The notes: generated by a model not told the origin, from the sequence alone. A DNA stretch of 64,000 nt from HLUCCA09 sp038745585 (GCA_038745585.1 JBCDLH010000004.1:248001-312000), one strand, 5' to 3'; counted from the first letter of the stretch, positions 1 through 8,193 are shown. Numbers and translations are program-made.

Positions 1-1
1 G

Positions 2-238
2 TTCGAGATACACCACATGATCGGGCGCGAAGACGAGATGATGCCGCCCCGCGCCGCCCTTCGCTGGTCGCTGACCGGCGCGCATTCCGGCTGGGGCGCT
101 TTCGGTGCGCCGACCGGCGCAGAGGTGCATATCATGGGGATCAGCCACGCCGAGTTTGGGCCCTGGGGGCTTAGGCGCGAATGGGTGCTCTACGATGAGA
201 CGGCGATCTGGAAGCAGATCCTGATGGCAGCAGGATGA
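2..238 (+). CDS. C-terminal part of a SnoaL-like / NTF2-fold protein
   Basis: The reading frame is already open at the left edge, so only the last 78 or so residues are present and the start lies outside the window. The visible part contains WGAFGAPTG, HAEFGPWGLRREW and a final DETAIWKQIL segment, which resemble the C-terminal strands of SnoaL-like ester cyclase/NTF2-like proteins. Those are small cytoplasmic alpha+beta-barrel proteins with varied or unknown substrates. The family call rests on remembered sequence pattern and no catalytic residue can be assigned. It ends 109 bases before the next likely start on the same strand. Confidence 0.55.
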   Translation, partial: FEIHHMIGREDEMMPPRAALRWSLTGAHSGWGAFGAPTGAEVHIMGISHAEFGPWGLRREWVLYDETAIWKQILMAAG

Positions 239-347
239 GCGTTGTGAGCGCGTGCGATCGTCGGTGCGGCGGAGAGGTTGCCCACCCTAGGGGCGCGTTT
301 TGCGCGCACGGGTCGGGGACCGGGGCGGCGTGCGCGGGGCGCATGGC

Positions 348-962
348 ATGGTGATCGACAGCAAAGCGCCTCCGGACGGCACGCGCGATGTTTATGAGCG
401 CAAGGCGGCGGCCTATGATGCGGCACGATCTCGTGCGCTTTTTGAGGCGCGCTGGCTCGCCCGGTTTACTGCTGGCCTGCCGCCAGGCGGGCGCGTGCTC
501 GATGTCGGCTGCGGTGCAGGCGAGCCGATTGCGCGCTGGTTTATCGCCGAGGGGTTCGCGGTGACGGGGGTCGATTTCTCCCATGCCATGCTGGAGATTG
601 TCCGCGCTCGTTGGCCCGGCGGAGACTGGCGGGCGGCCGATATGCGCAGCTTCGATCTTGGCGAGACGTTCGACGGCATCATCGCCTGGGATAGCTTCTT
701 TCATCTCGCCCCGGACGCGCAGCGCGAGTGCATCGCACGGTTCGCACGGCATCTTGCGCCCAAGGGCTCGCTCCTGCTCACCGTCGGCCCCGAGGCGGGC
801 GTAAGGGAAGGCCAAGTGGGCGGGGAGCCTGTCTATCACGCCTCGCTTTCGCCTGCGGAATATGCGACCTGCCTCGAAACCAATGGCCTGCGCTTGACCG
901 GGTTTCTCGCGGAGGACCCTGAAACAGACCGCCACAGCGTTCTGATGGCGATCAAAAGCTGA
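348..962 (+). CDS. class I SAM-dependent methyltransferase
   Basis: A soluble protein of about 204 residues with the Rossmann methyltransferase motif I VLDVGCGAGEPI near residue 50, an acidic motif after strand 2 (VTGVDFSHAML) and a motif IV-like FDGIIAWDSFFH segment. These bind S-adenosylmethionine; the methyl acceptor cannot be read from the sequence. An upstream in-frame ATG at 300 would add 16 arginine/glycine-rich residues unlike the family N-terminus, so the ATG at 348 (protein begins MVIDSKAPPDG) is preferred. The context of mixed small metabolic genes gives no clear pathway. Confidence 0.8.
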   Translation: MVIDSKAPPDGTRDVYERKAAAYDAARSRALFEARWLARFTAGLPPGGRVLDVGCGAGEPIARWFIAEGFAVTGVDFSHAMLEIVRARWPGGDWRAADMRSFDLGETFDGIIAWDSFFHLAPDAQRECIARFARHLAPKGSLLLTVGPEAGVREGQVGGEPVYHASLSPAEYATCLETNGLRLTGFLAEDPETDRHSVLMAIKS

Positions 963-1053
963 ACCGCATCAGGTGCGCAGTCTGCCCACCGTTCCGTCGT
1001 CATCCTGCGGGCATGCTGGCCATCACAATACGAGCAACGAAAGACCTCACATT

Positions 1054-2187
1054 ATGACGCAGATCGCCACCACCCATGTTGGAAGCCTGCCCCGCAGCCA
1101 AAAGGTCGTCGATTTCATCTTTGCCCGGGAGCGGGGCGAGACCTATGATGCGACGGCGTTCGACGCGGCGATGGCCGAGGCCGTCGATGAGACGGTGGCC
1201 AAGCAGATAGCCGCCGGAGTCGATATCGTGTCCGACGGAGAGACCTCAAAGATCTCCTACGCGACTTATGTCAAAGACCGATATACCGGCTTTGACGGAG
1301 ACAGCCCGCGCAACGCCCCTGCCGATCTCAAGATGTTTCCTTCGTTCCTTCAGCGGCTCGCCAATGATGGCGGCACGCCAAAATACGCGCGACCGATGTG
1401 CGTCGGCGAGGTGACGTCCAAGGGCCAAGGGGAGCTCGAAAAGGACATCGCAAACCTCAAGGCGGCAATGGCCCGGCACGGCGCGGCGCGCGGCTTTATG
1501 AATGCAGCCTCCCCTGGCGTCATCTCGCTCTTTTTGCAGAACGATTTCTACCCGACGCGAGAGGCCTATCTTGCCGCACTCGCCGATGCGATGGCCGCAG
1601 AGTATCGCACGATCGTCGCTGCGGGGCTCGACCTGCAGCTTGACTGCCCCGATCTCGCGCTGTCTCGGCACATGCTCTTCACCGAGCTCTCCGATGCGGA
1701 ATTCGTCAAGGTCGCCGAGGCCCATGTGGAGGCGCTGAACCACGCGCTCGCGGGTATCGATCCCGCGCGCGTTCGCATTCACATCTGTTGGGGCAATTAC
1801 GAGGGCCCGCATGTCTGCGACATCCCGATGGACACGATGTTTTCCACATTGATGTCCGCTAAAGCGCGCTTTGTCCTCTTTGAGACGTCGAACCCGCGCC
1901 ATGCCCACGAATGGACGGTGTTCCGCGACAGGGCGGGCGAGATCCCTGCGGACAAGATCCTCGTGCCCGGCGTGGTCGACACGACGACGAATTTTGTCGA
2001 GCATCCCGAGGTCGTCGCCGAGCGGATCGTCAAGTTTACCGGAATTGTCGGTGCGGATCGGGTCATCGCCGGCTCGGATTGCGGCTTTGGGACATTCGCG
2101 GGCTTCGGCGCCGTCGATCCCGAGATTGCATATGCCAAGCTTGGGGCGCTGACCGAGGGCGCCGCACTTGCCTCTGCGCGGGCCTGA
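1054..2187 (+). CDS. MetE C-terminal-domain-like cobalamin-independent methyltransferase
   Basis: A protein of about 377 residues resembling only the zinc-dependent C-terminal catalytic barrel of methionine synthase MetE, the group that also holds epoxyalkane:CoM transferase-like enzymes. It opens with TTHVGSLPR, typical of the family. The zinc ligands can be placed: His243 and Cys245 (RIHICWGNYEG), probably Glu277 (FVLFETSN) and Cys343 (GSDCGFG). The usual MetE N-terminal half is absent, so a thiol alkyl transfer other than methionine synthesis is possible. The start at 1054 is chosen because the family begins just before the TTHVGSLPR motif. The following hydrolase starts 3 bases after its stop, suggesting co-transcription. 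Confidence 0.8.
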   Translation: MTQIATTHVGSLPRSQKVVDFIFARERGETYDATAFDAAMAEAVDETVAKQIAAGVDIVSDGETSKISYATYVKDRYTGFDGDSPRNAPADLKMFPSFLQRLANDGGTPKYARPMCVGEVTSKGQGELEKDIANLKAAMARHGAARGFMNAASPGVISLFLQNDFYPTREAYLAALADAMAAEYRTIVAAGLDLQLDCPDLALSRHMLFTELSDAEFVKVAEAHVEALNHALAGIDPARVRIHICWGNYEGPHVCDIPMDTMFSTLMSAKARFVLFETSNPRHAHEWTVFRDRAGEIPADKILVPGVVDTTTNFVEHPEVVAERIVKFTGIVGADRVIAGSDCGFGTFAGFGAVDPEIAYAKLGALTEGAALASARA

Positions 2188-2190
2188 GCG

Positions 2191-2901
2191 GTGCCTGAAC
2201 CGGTCGTCCTTCTGCCTGGGATGATGTGCGACGGAAGGCTGTTTTCGCATCAGTTCCTGGCGCTCAACCGCGAGCGCGCCGTTATGATTGCGCCGCTGAC
2301 GGGCGCGTCAACTGTCGGCGCGCTGGCGCAACAGGTCCTCGATCAAGCGCCCAAGCGCTTTGCGCTTGCCGGGCTTTCAATGGGCGGGATCGTGGCGATG
2401 GAGATGATGGCCCGCGCGCCGGACCGGATCAGCCGCTTTGCCCTGATGGACACGAACCCGCTGGCAGAAACACCTCAGGTTGCCGCCGCGCGCGAGCCGC
2501 ACATCGTCGGCGCGCAATCCGGGCGGCTCGAAGAGATCATGCGCGAGGAGATGAAGCCGCGGTATTTGGCACCTGGGCCAGGTCGCGTCGACGTCATGAA
2601 CACGGTCATGGAGATGGCGCGCGATCTCGGGCCAGAGATCTTCGTTGCGCAATCTCGCGCGCTGCAGCGTCGTCCGGATCAGCAAAAGGTGTTGCGGGCC
2701 GTCAAGGTTCCGACGCTGGTCCTTTGTGGCGTGCATGACGCGCTTTGCCCCGTCAAACGGCATGAGTTCATGGCGGAGCTCATCCCGGGCGCCAAGCTGC
2801 GCCTGATTGAGGACGCGGGGCACCTACCGACGCTTGAGCAGCCCGAGCGGACGACCGAGGCGTTGCGCGAATGGCTGGGTGACCCGCTGGTGCTGCGATA
2901 G
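2191..2901 (+). CDS. alpha/beta hydrolase
   Basis: A 236-residue single-domain alpha/beta hydrolase starting at a GTG codon 3 bases after the upstream stop. The nucleophile elbow GLSMGG (Ser63), a likely catalytic acid in LCGVHDALCP and the C-terminal histidine in AGHLPTLEQPE form the usual Ser-Asp-His triad. There is no signal peptide. The substrate is unknown. The tight coupling to the MetE-like gene suggests it processes the same or a related metabolite, but that is inference. Confidence 0.8.
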   Translation: MPEPVVLLPGMMCDGRLFSHQFLALNRERAVMIAPLTGASTVGALAQQVLDQAPKRFALAGLSMGGIVAMEMMARAPDRISRFALMDTNPLAETPQVAAAREPHIVGAQSGRLEEIMREEMKPRYLAPGPGRVDVMNTVMEMARDLGPEIFVAQSRALQRRPDQQKVLRAVKVPTLVLCGVHDALCPVKRHEFMAELIPGAKLRLIEDAGHLPTLEQPERTTEALREWLGDPLVLR

Positions 2902-3258
2902 GGCGAAACCGAATGGCTTCGCACAGGCCCTGCGGAGAGGATCGACGCATGGCGGCCTTGCCTTTTTGCCTGGAAGCGCAGTTCAGGCCGACAAATGGCT
3001 GGGCAGGCCTCATATGCAGCGGATTTCAATCGCGTTGCCGTTGGGATAGCTTCTGTTGTCAGCTCCGCCAGGTCGATCGATAATCCCCGGCTGCCCTCAA
3101 GGGTGGCTTCGCTGCGCAAGCTGATTGCAGACACACCCTCGTCGATCTGATAGCTTACGGCGCCTGGGCCAACCAGCTCTTTCCGCTCCGCCAATCAGAC
3201 GCGCCGCCCATCAGCCGCGCCGCAGAGCCGCCAAACACCGCACCAAAAGGATCTTACC
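2902..3258. other. intergenic region, no gene recognised
   Basis: The stretch between the hydrolase and the aldo/keto reductase has short open frames on both strands. One minus-strand frame, from about 3194 leftwards, has a plausible-looking composition for some 60 residues but then runs antisense through the hydrolase. I recognise no family and no clear promoter or terminator. Confidence 0.4.
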
Positions 3259-4299
3259 ATGCGTTACCGTCGCCTCGGCCAAAGCGGGCTCTTCGTCTCT
3301 GAGCTTTGCTTCGGCACCATGACCTTTGGCGGGTCGAACGATATGTGGGGCCAGATCGGCCAACTGCAGCAGGACGAGGCAGATGGGCTCATGCGCACTG
3401 CGCTCGATGCCGGGATCAACTTTATCGACACCGCCAATGTCTATGCCGCTGGCCGCAGCGAAGAGATCCTCGGCCAGTCTTTGAAAAACCTCGGCATTGC
3501 GCGCGACCAAGTCGTCATCGCAACAAAGGTCTACGGTCAGATGGGCGAGGGGCCGAATACGCGCGGGGCGTCGCGCGGCCACATCATGGATCAGGTGAAG
3601 ATGAGTCTGGCGCGGCTGCAACTCGACCACATCGACCTTTATCAAATCCACGGCTTCGACCCGGCAACGCCCATCGTCGAGACTCTGGAGGCGCTCGATA
3701 CGCTCGTCCGCCAAGGACTTATTCGCTATGTTGGCCTGTCGAACTGGACTGCTTGGCAGATGGTTAAAGCGGTGGGGATCGCAGAGGCGCGCCGCCTCGC
3801 GCCCATCGTTTCGCTCCAGTCCTACTACACGTTGGCGGGGCGCGATCTAGAACGCGAGATCGTGCCGGCGCTCCTCTCCGAGGGGGTCGGCCTAATGGTC
3901 TGGAGCCCACTCGCGGGAGGCTTTCTCTCGGGCAAATACGATCGCGCAGGGAGCGCCGCCGAGGGCCGGCGCGTCAATTTCGATTTTCCGCCACTCGACA
4001 AGGAGCGCGCCTACGATGCGGTCGATACAATGCGCGAGATCGCCTCGGTCAAAGGCTGCACCGTCGCACAGGTCGCGCTGGCGTGGCTGTTACACCAGCG
4101 GGCCGTCACATCCGTCATCATCGGCGCAAAGCGCGACGACCAGCTGACCGACAATATCGCGGCAACGGAGGTCGTACTATCGGACGAAGACTTTGAGGCG
4201 CTCAGCCGAGTGACGGACCTCCCGCGCGAGTATCCGGGCTGGATGCTGGAGCGGCAGACCGCGGATCGCGCGGCCCAGCTTCGCGCAGAGTATCGGTAG
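3259..4299 (+). CDS. aldo/keto reductase
   Basis: A 346-residue NAD(P)H-dependent TIM-barrel oxidoreductase. The catalytic tetrad can be placed: Asp57 and Tyr62 in FIDTANVYAAGRSEE, Lys90 in IATKVYGQMG and His131 in LYQIHGFD. The C-terminal cofactor segment contains SVIIGAKRDDQL. Length and motifs match the YajO/general stress AKR-like bacterial subfamily, which reduces aldehydes or ketones. It stands alone on the plus strand and converges on the grpB-like gene, whose stop lies 2 bases beyond its own. Confidence 0.88.
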   Translation: MRYRRLGQSGLFVSELCFGTMTFGGSNDMWGQIGQLQQDEADGLMRTALDAGINFIDTANVYAAGRSEEILGQSLKNLGIARDQVVIATKVYGQMGEGPNTRGASRGHIMDQVKMSLARLQLDHIDLYQIHGFDPATPIVETLEALDTLVRQGLIRYVGLSNWTAWQMVKAVGIAEARRLAPIVSLQSYYTLAGRDLEREIVPALLSEGVGLMVWSPLAGGFLSGKYDRAGSAAEGRRVNFDFPPLDKERAYDAVDTMREIASVKGCTVAQVALAWLLHQRAVTSVIIGAKRDDQLTDNIAATEVVLSDEDFEALSRVTDLPREYPGWMLERQTADRAAQLRAEYR

Positions 4300-4301
4300 G
4301 G

Positions 4302-4886
4302 TCACGCCCCGGCCACGCCGCCCGGGGCTGTGCCTTGTGGTGCCTCCCGCCAGGCCAACGCATCGCGCTCCGTCGCTGCCACAAACGCCGCCTTGCCCTC
4401 GACATAGCTCGCCCACGTTGCCCCAGGGCGCGTGGCAAGTGATGTCTTCAGCGCGCCATAGGCGTCGGCCACTTTCGGATGCGCGCGGAGATAGTCGCGG
4501 AGGGCCAGGTGCCGCGAGATGTGGGGGGAGCCACTGGAAAAGACGTGGAGATGGTGGCTGCGCGTTCCTGCGAGGTCGATTTTGCGAAAGTAGCGGCGGC
4601 CGGCAATGCCATAGGGCCCCATCGCCTCGTATCCCAACGCGACAAGCGCGGACGACGCCGCATCGAAACGCTCAAGCGACCGGACGGCGCCGAGCAGATC
4701 GAGGATCGGCTTGGCCAACATCCCGGGGATAGCGGTGCTCCCGATATGAAAGAGCTCAGGCTCGCCCGCAACCGCTCGGCGGATCGCCTGCGCCTCCTCG
4801 TCAAAGCGCGCTGACCAAGGTCGGCCGTCTTTGGCAATGCGGACGAGGGCGGGTGGGCTGCGCGATTGCCCCCGCTCTCCGTTCAT
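4302..4886 (-). CDS. GrpB/UPF0157 family protein
   Basis: A 194-residue protein of the GrpB family, related to the nucleotidyltransferase fold and sometimes found fused to dephospho-CoA kinase. The diagnostic segment HIGSTAIPGMLAKPILDLL lies near residue 47, followed by the conserved HHLHVFSSGS and LRDYLRAHP segments. The biochemical role of the family is unsettled. It overlaps the upstream cupin gene by 4 bases (ATGA), so the two are probably co-translated. Confidence 0.82.
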   Translation of the reverse strand: MNGERGQSRSPPALVRIAKDGRPWSARFDEEAQAIRRAVAGEPELFHIGSTAIPGMLAKPILDLLGAVRSLERFDAASSALVALGYEAMGPYGIAGRRYFRKIDLAGTRSHHLHVFSSGSPHISRHLALRDYLRAHPKVADAYGALKTSLATRPGATWASYVEGKAAFVAATERDALAWREAPQGTAPGGVAGA

Positions 4887-5218
4887 GCCTTAAGCGCGTA
4901 GCGGTCTTTTTCTTCGAAGACGTCGAGGATGAGCATGCCTGCCTGCACTTTGACCGCATGTACAGTGTCCGCCGGAACGGCGCAGCTCTCGCCCGGACGA
5001 AAACGCTGCGTCGCGCCCTCTATCGTCAGCTCCGATGCCCTTGAGAGCCCCGTGCCCCATTGCGCGCCGTGGGAATGCGGCGGCAGCTCCAGATCGTCCT
5101 TGATCGTGAATAAGATCGCGCGCCCCTCGGCCGTCTGAAGCGCGCTGGTTTCGACCTTGTCGGCCGGGAACGGAAAATCGAGGGCTAGGACGTTGGCGAT
5201 GAAGTCAGGCTGGGGCAT
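4883..5218 (-). CDS. cupin-domain protein
   Basis: A 111-residue single-domain cupin. The first cupin motif is visible as PPHSHGAQWGTGLS and the second as PADTVHAVKVQ, giving two histidines in motif 1 and one in motif 2 for a possible metal. Small proteins of this kind are sugar-binding, isomerase or dioxygenase-like and the function here is unknown. It starts 9 bases after the phaR stop on the same strand and overlaps the grpB-like gene, so phaR-cupin-grpB may form one transcript. Confidence 0.75.
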   Translation of the reverse strand: MPQPDFIANVLALDFPFPADKVETSALQTAEGRAILFTIKDDLELPPHSHGAQWGTGLSRASELTIEGATQRFRPGESCAVPADTVHAVKVQAGMLILDVFEEKDRYALKA

Positions 5219-5227
5219 GGGCCAGGC

Positions 5228-5791
5228 TTACTTGTTGATCTTCTCAAACTTGGCCTGCAACGCCGCCAACTGCGTCTTGATATCGTCGAGTTCGTCGGCC
5301 GTTTCACCCTGCGGTTCGGGCGCTTTCCACGCGCCCAGCCCGCCCATGCCGCCGGTCATCGCCTTCATGAAGGCCTCCTGCTGGGCTTTCATCGCATCAT
5401 AGCCCGGCATCCGAGCCATCGGGTTCATCTTTTCCATGTTCTCCATCATTTTTGACTGCCCGTCGCGGAGCATCTCGAAAGACATGGCAAGGAATTGTGG
5501 CACAACCGACTGCGCGGCGCCCGTATAGGAGCGGACGAGATCGGTCAGCACGTTTATCGGCAGGACGTTCTCGCCCTTGCTTTCGTGCTCGGCGATGATC
5601 TGAAGCAGGTATTGCCGCGTGAGGTCGTCTCCAGATTTCAGGTCGATGATCTGGACCTCTCGGCCTGCTCGGATGAAGCCCGCAATATCTTCTAGCGTCA
5701 CATAATCGGAAGTTTCGGTGTTATAGAGGCGGCGGGATGCGTAGCGCTTGATGAGAAGCGGCGAATCGTCGGCCACGGGCTGCCCTTTCAT
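5228..5791 (-). CDS. phaR: polyhydroxyalkanoate synthesis repressor PhaR
   Basis: A 187-residue regulator. Residues 12-70 form the PHB-accumulation regulatory DNA-binding domain (LIKRYASRRLYNTETS, VTLEDIA, IIDLKSGDDLTRQYLLQII). A PHA/phasin-binding segment follows, with SYTGAAQSVVPQFLAMS, and the tail is methionine-rich and then coiled coil. In this family PhaR binds nascent PHA granules and releases DNA, derepressing phasin. A TGC-rich sequence identical to part of the phasin promoter region lies just before its own start codon, so autorepression is likely. The rest of the PHA set is in this window (phasin, phaC, phaZ). Confidence 0.93.
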   Translation of the reverse strand: MKGQPVADDSPLLIKRYASRRLYNTETSDYVTLEDIAGFIRAGREVQIIDLKSGDDLTRQYLLQIIAEHESKGENVLPINVLTDLVRSYTGAAQSVVPQFLAMSFEMLRDGQSKMMENMEKMNPMARMPGYDAMKAQQEAFMKAMTGGMGGLGAWKAPEPQGETADELDDIKTQLAALQAKFEKINK

Positions 5792-5793
5792 GA

Positions 5794-5803
5794 TGCAGTG
5801 CGG
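5794..5803. promoter_or_regulatory. candidate PhaR site before phaR
   Basis: The 10-mer TGCAGTGCGG lies 3-12 bases upstream of the phaR start codon and is identical to 8156-8165 upstream of the phasin gene. It occupies the place where a Shine-Dalgarno sequence would be, and none is visible there. This suggests autoregulation that blocks transcription or ribosome loading. Confidence 0.5.
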
Positions 5804-5864
5804 TAGAGCGTACGGGAGGGCAATGCAAAAAGAAAGGGCAGGCTATGTCTCCGGGGTCCTCGGC

Positions 5865-6191
5865 TCAGGAGGGCGACGAGAGACCGCAGCAGGCGCGGAT
5901 CTCGGGGCGATCGGCGCAGCAATCCTCCAAAAGATACCCGATGAGCGCGCCCGCCGTCTCTAGCCGAGCGCGGTAGACAACGTGGCGCGCCGCGCGCGTG
6001 CTGTCGACGAGCCCAGCCTCCGAGAGCACCGAAAGGTGAAACGACGTGCGTGACGGCGAGGCCGAGAGTGCCGCGGCGATGTCTCCGGCACTCCGCCCCT
6101 CGGGTGCGGCTCGGATCAATTGGCGGAGGACGGCGAGTCGGGGCTGGCTCGCCATGGCCGAAAGGGCGGCAATCGCTTGGGCTTCGGTCAT
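5865..6191 (-). CDS. ArsR-family winged-helix repressor
   Basis: A 108-residue ArsR-type regulator. The recognition region runs ASQPRLAVLRQLI ... SAGDIAAALSASPSRTSFHLSVLSEAGLV, the classic ArsR dimeric winged helix. The C-terminus carries two cysteine pairs (CCADRPEIRACC), which could be the arsenite/antimonite sensor. It is transcribed away from a DUF6428 gene, and two near-identical palindromes lie between them, one 2 bases from this start codon. No strong ribosome-binding site precedes the ATG, so the start at 6191 is the likeliest but not certain. Metal or arsenic sensing is inferred from the cysteines. Confidence 0.85.
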   Translation of the reverse strand: MTEAQAIAALSAMASQPRLAVLRQLIRAAPEGRSAGDIAAALSASPSRTSFHLSVLSEAGLVDSTRAARHVVYRARLETAGALIGYLLEDCCADRPEIRACCGLSSPS

Positions 6192-6193
6192 AA

Positions 6194-6209
6194 TTCAAGA
6201 CTTATTGAA
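6194..6209. promoter_or_regulatory. ArsR operator palindrome 1
   Basis: TTCAAGACTTATTGAA is a perfect TTCAA-N6-TTGAA inverted repeat, of the ATTCAA/TTGAAT kind typical of ArsR/SmtB operators. It abuts the arsR start codon, which would give direct autorepression. Confidence 0.72.
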
Positions 6210-6236
6210 ATGAAGGAATAAGCAGGGTAGTGTTAT

Positions 6237-6252
6237 TTCAGCAGTACTTGAA
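6237..6252. promoter_or_regulatory. ArsR operator palindrome 2
   Basis: TTCAGCAGTACTTGAA is the same TTCAA-N6-TTGAA motif with one mismatch. Its centre is 43 bases from that of palindrome 1, about four helical turns. It lies in the leader of the DUF6428 gene, so both divergent genes can be controlled together. Confidence 0.65.
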
Positions 6253-6270
6253 ATGAAGAGAGATGGTCAA

Positions 6271-6714
6271 ATGACGCTTCAGGAAATCTTGTCTTACACC
6301 GCCGCTGTCGCGGCTGAGACGCCGCTTGGCTTTATCGTCGAAGGGGAGCGGCTCACGCGTGGCTACAACCTCACGGAATTCAAGCTCGTGCGTGTGCAGT
6401 CGATCGATTGCGGGGCGCGGGTCAGCGAAACCACCGAAGCGTCGATGCAGCTCCTCCACACCGGGCAGGGCGCGGGGCTGACCGCTGCTGGGCTCGGCCG
6501 GATCGTCGAACGCTCAGCGCCCGCTTTGCCAGGGCTCGAACGGGCGCATCTCGTCGTCGAGTACGCGCCGGGCGGCTCGGCCAAGCGGATCTATCGGATC
6601 GCACGGCTCAGCACGGAAGGGGAGGCGATCGTCCTCCATCTCGCGCCGGTTTCGACAGAGTGCAAGCCAAGCGCCGAGGCTAGGGCGCGCGGCACCGCTT
6701 GCTGCACAGCGTGA
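6271..6714 (+). CDS. DUF6428 family protein, ArsR partner
   Basis: A protein of about 147 residues matching the small DUF6428 proteins that often sit next to ArsR regulators in Rhodobacteraceae (IVEGERLTRGYNLTEFKLV, SIDCGARVSETTEASMQLL, HLVVEYAPGGSAKRIYRI). It ends with cysteines (TECKP ... ACC), echoing the cysteine pairs of the neighbouring regulator. An ATG at 6253 is also in frame, but that start overlaps operator 2. The ATG at 6271 has GAAGAGAG about 8 bases upstream and gives the N-terminus MTLQEIL, so it is preferred. The function is unknown; thiol or metalloid handling is a guess from the cysteines and context. Confidence 0.72.
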   Translation: MTLQEILSYTAAVAAETPLGFIVEGERLTRGYNLTEFKLVRVQSIDCGARVSETTEASMQLLHTGQGAGLTAAGLGRIVERSAPALPGLERAHLVVEYAPGGSAKRIYRIARLSTEGEAIVLHLAPVSTECKPSAEARARGTACCTA

Positions 6715-6812
6715 GAGCGGCGAAGCCAGGCCGGGACGGACCTCGTGCCAGCGCACTGCGCACTGCGGACCGCCCAGCCCGGCATCGCTTTGGCTTGCGC
6801 AGCTGTCCCAGC

Positions 6813-7373
6813 CTAACCGCGTTTGATGTCAGTCGGTTGTACGCGCATTTCCGGCGCGCCGCCCTGGGCCGCGTTGAGGCCAGGGGCGACTGCAGGGTTC
6901 CCATCTGGGTCGGCGCCCGAGACCTTGCCAAAACTGACGCTAAAGGCCGGCGTCTTGTGAACCAGCCAATAGGCGAGGCTTGCGGTGATCACGAGCGCCG
7001 CCAGACCGAAAAGCTCAAGCGGTTCGGTTGTCTCCATATCGAGGATAATGACCTTTCGCGCGACGGCCATTAGCGCGGTGGCGATCACGATTTTGACGTG
7101 AATCACGTCCTCTCGCAGGTAGATCGTAATGTTGATGAAGATCTCAATGGCAATCAGTACGGCCATGAAAGCGCCGAAGGTCGCGAGGATATCGGGGATG
7201 GTGAGGATGAAAACCGGCGGTTCGAGCACACGCTGGTAAAGTGTCCAGGCGACATCGACGACGCCCATGATGATCACCGCCACCATCATGATCGCCATAA
7301 GCCGCACCGCCCAATAAATGACGTGCTGGAGGGCGATGATGAGCGGCTCCTTGTCCGGTCCCTGATCGTGCAT
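6813..7373 (-). CDS. PsiE-family inner membrane protein
   Basis: A 186-residue protein with four predicted membrane helices: about residues 18-42, 55-80, 92-108 and 122-140, the third being weakest. It resembles the phosphate-starvation-inducible PsiE family, including the amphipathic IYLREDVIHVKIVIATALMA segment. The last 45 residues are a hydrophilic tail. The physiological role of PsiE is unknown. No Pho box was looked for beyond inspection and none is obvious. It stands alone, downstream of the phasin terminator on the same strand. Confidence 0.78.
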   Translation of the reverse strand: MHDQGPDKEPLIIALQHVIYWAVRLMAIMMVAVIIMGVVDVAWTLYQRVLEPPVFILTIPDILATFGAFMAVLIAIEIFINITIYLREDVIHVKIVIATALMAVARKVIILDMETTEPLELFGLAALVITASLAYWLVHKTPAFSVSFGKVSGADPDGNPAVAPGLNAAQGGAPEMRVQPTDIKRG

Positions 7374-7535
7374 GGATGTGTCCCCGACTGCCGGTGCCTG
7401 AGCTGTCAGCGAGAGCGCCCGTTACGGCACCCTGTCAACTTCGTCTGACACTTTCACCTTAGAGCAAGTTCGGGGAAATCGCATGCGACGCACGGCGCCC
7501 CGACCAAAGCAGGCACGCGTCGTCCCTCAGAACGT

Positions 7536-7565
7536 AAAAAGGGCAGGCCCCGGAGGGACCCGCCC
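7536..7565 (-). terminator. rho-independent terminator of the phasin gene
   Basis: Read on the minus strand, an 11-bp stem (GGGCGGGTCCC with GGGGCCTGCCC, all paired if two G-U pairs are allowed) closes a 3-base loop and is followed at once by TTTTT. It lies 58 bases beyond the phasin stop. Confidence 0.85.
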
Positions 7566-7622
7566 GATCATTCCGCACCGGCTAGGGAGGAGGAGGGCCG
7601 ATACGAAAAGCTCTCTCGCGCC

Positions 7623-8069
7623 TTATTTTGCAGCAGCGGCTTTCTTGGCGGCCGTCGTCACCTCGGCGGTGGCTTTCTTGACGGCAGCGGACGCGTCCTC
7701 GGAAAAGTCTTTGCCGGCGGCCAGCATCAGCTCGACCGTTTCCATCTGGACCTTTTTGGCGACTTCGGCGAACGCGGCCATCGTCTCGGCGACCATCTCG
7801 GCCTGAGCCGACGCATAGTCGGTCATCGCCTTGGTGTAATCCGTGGGCTCGTCCTTCAGCTTCGTCACTTCGCTCATCTTCGCGAGCGACTCTTTCGTCC
7901 ACTTGGCCGAAATCTCGGTCGACTTCTCCGCCGCTTCGAGCGCAACTTTGGACATTTTCTCGCCGAGCGCCGCTTGGGTCTTGAAGGCGTCTTGCATGGC
8001 CGTCGCATCCATCGGGAATGCCGCCATCATGTCCTGCATCATCTTTGTTACGTCATTCGCATTCGTCAT
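7623..8069 (-). CDS. phaP: phasin (PHA granule surface protein)
   Basis: A 148-residue, almost wholly helical, lysine/alanine-rich protein with the phasin pattern FKTQAALGEKMSKVALEAAE, SAKWTKESLAKM and a long amphipathic stretch up to an AKKAAAAK tail. It coats polyhydroxyalkanoate granules in the cytoplasm. The ATG at 8069 is chosen because GGAGAGA stands 5-6 bases upstream. An earlier in-frame ATG at 8168 would run through the regulatory sites. Two PhaR-type TGC palindromes lie upstream and a strong terminator follows, so it is probably a single-gene unit derepressed when granules titrate PhaR. Confidence 0.88.
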   Translation of the reverse strand: MTNANDVTKMMQDMMAAFPMDATAMQDAFKTQAALGEKMSKVALEAAEKSTEISAKWTKESLAKMSEVTKLKDEPTDYTKAMTDYASAQAEMVAETMAAFAEVAKKVQMETVELMLAAGKDFSEDASAAVKKATAEVTTAAKKAAAAK

Positions 8070-8154
8070 GGTCTCTCTCCTTAATCTCAAGCCCATGCCG
8101 GGTAGTCCGTTCTGGGCGCCCCGTCCTATTGCGGTTGCCTCATTTTCATACATG

Positions 8155-8193
8155 CTGCAGTGCGGCATTGCAAGGAAAAATGCTGCACCGCAG
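8155..8193. promoter_or_regulatory. paired PhaR binding sites upstream of phasin
   Basis: CTGC-ACC-GCAG at 8183-8193, inside the perfect palindrome TGCTGCACCGCAGCA (8181-8195), and CTGC-AGT-GCGG at 8155-8165 (one mismatch) fit the TGC-rich CTGC-N3-GCAG motif described for Paracoccus PhaR. The centres are 28 bases apart, about 90-130 bases upstream of the phasin start codon. Confidence 0.68.

Noticed and set aside
171..935. 254-codon minus-strand frame across the methyltransferase gene
   Set aside because: Antisense shadow of a clear methyltransferase; arginine/alanine/proline-rich with no family resemblance.
1246..2250. 334-codon minus-strand frame opposite the MetE-like gene
   Set aside because: The plus-strand protein has zinc ligands and family motifs; the antisense frame is a high-GC artefact.
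2679..3194. Minus-strand frame with a plausible-looking first 60 residues in the 2902-3258 gap
   Set aside because: It runs on antisense through the hydrolase gene, has no ribosome-binding site and matches no family I know.
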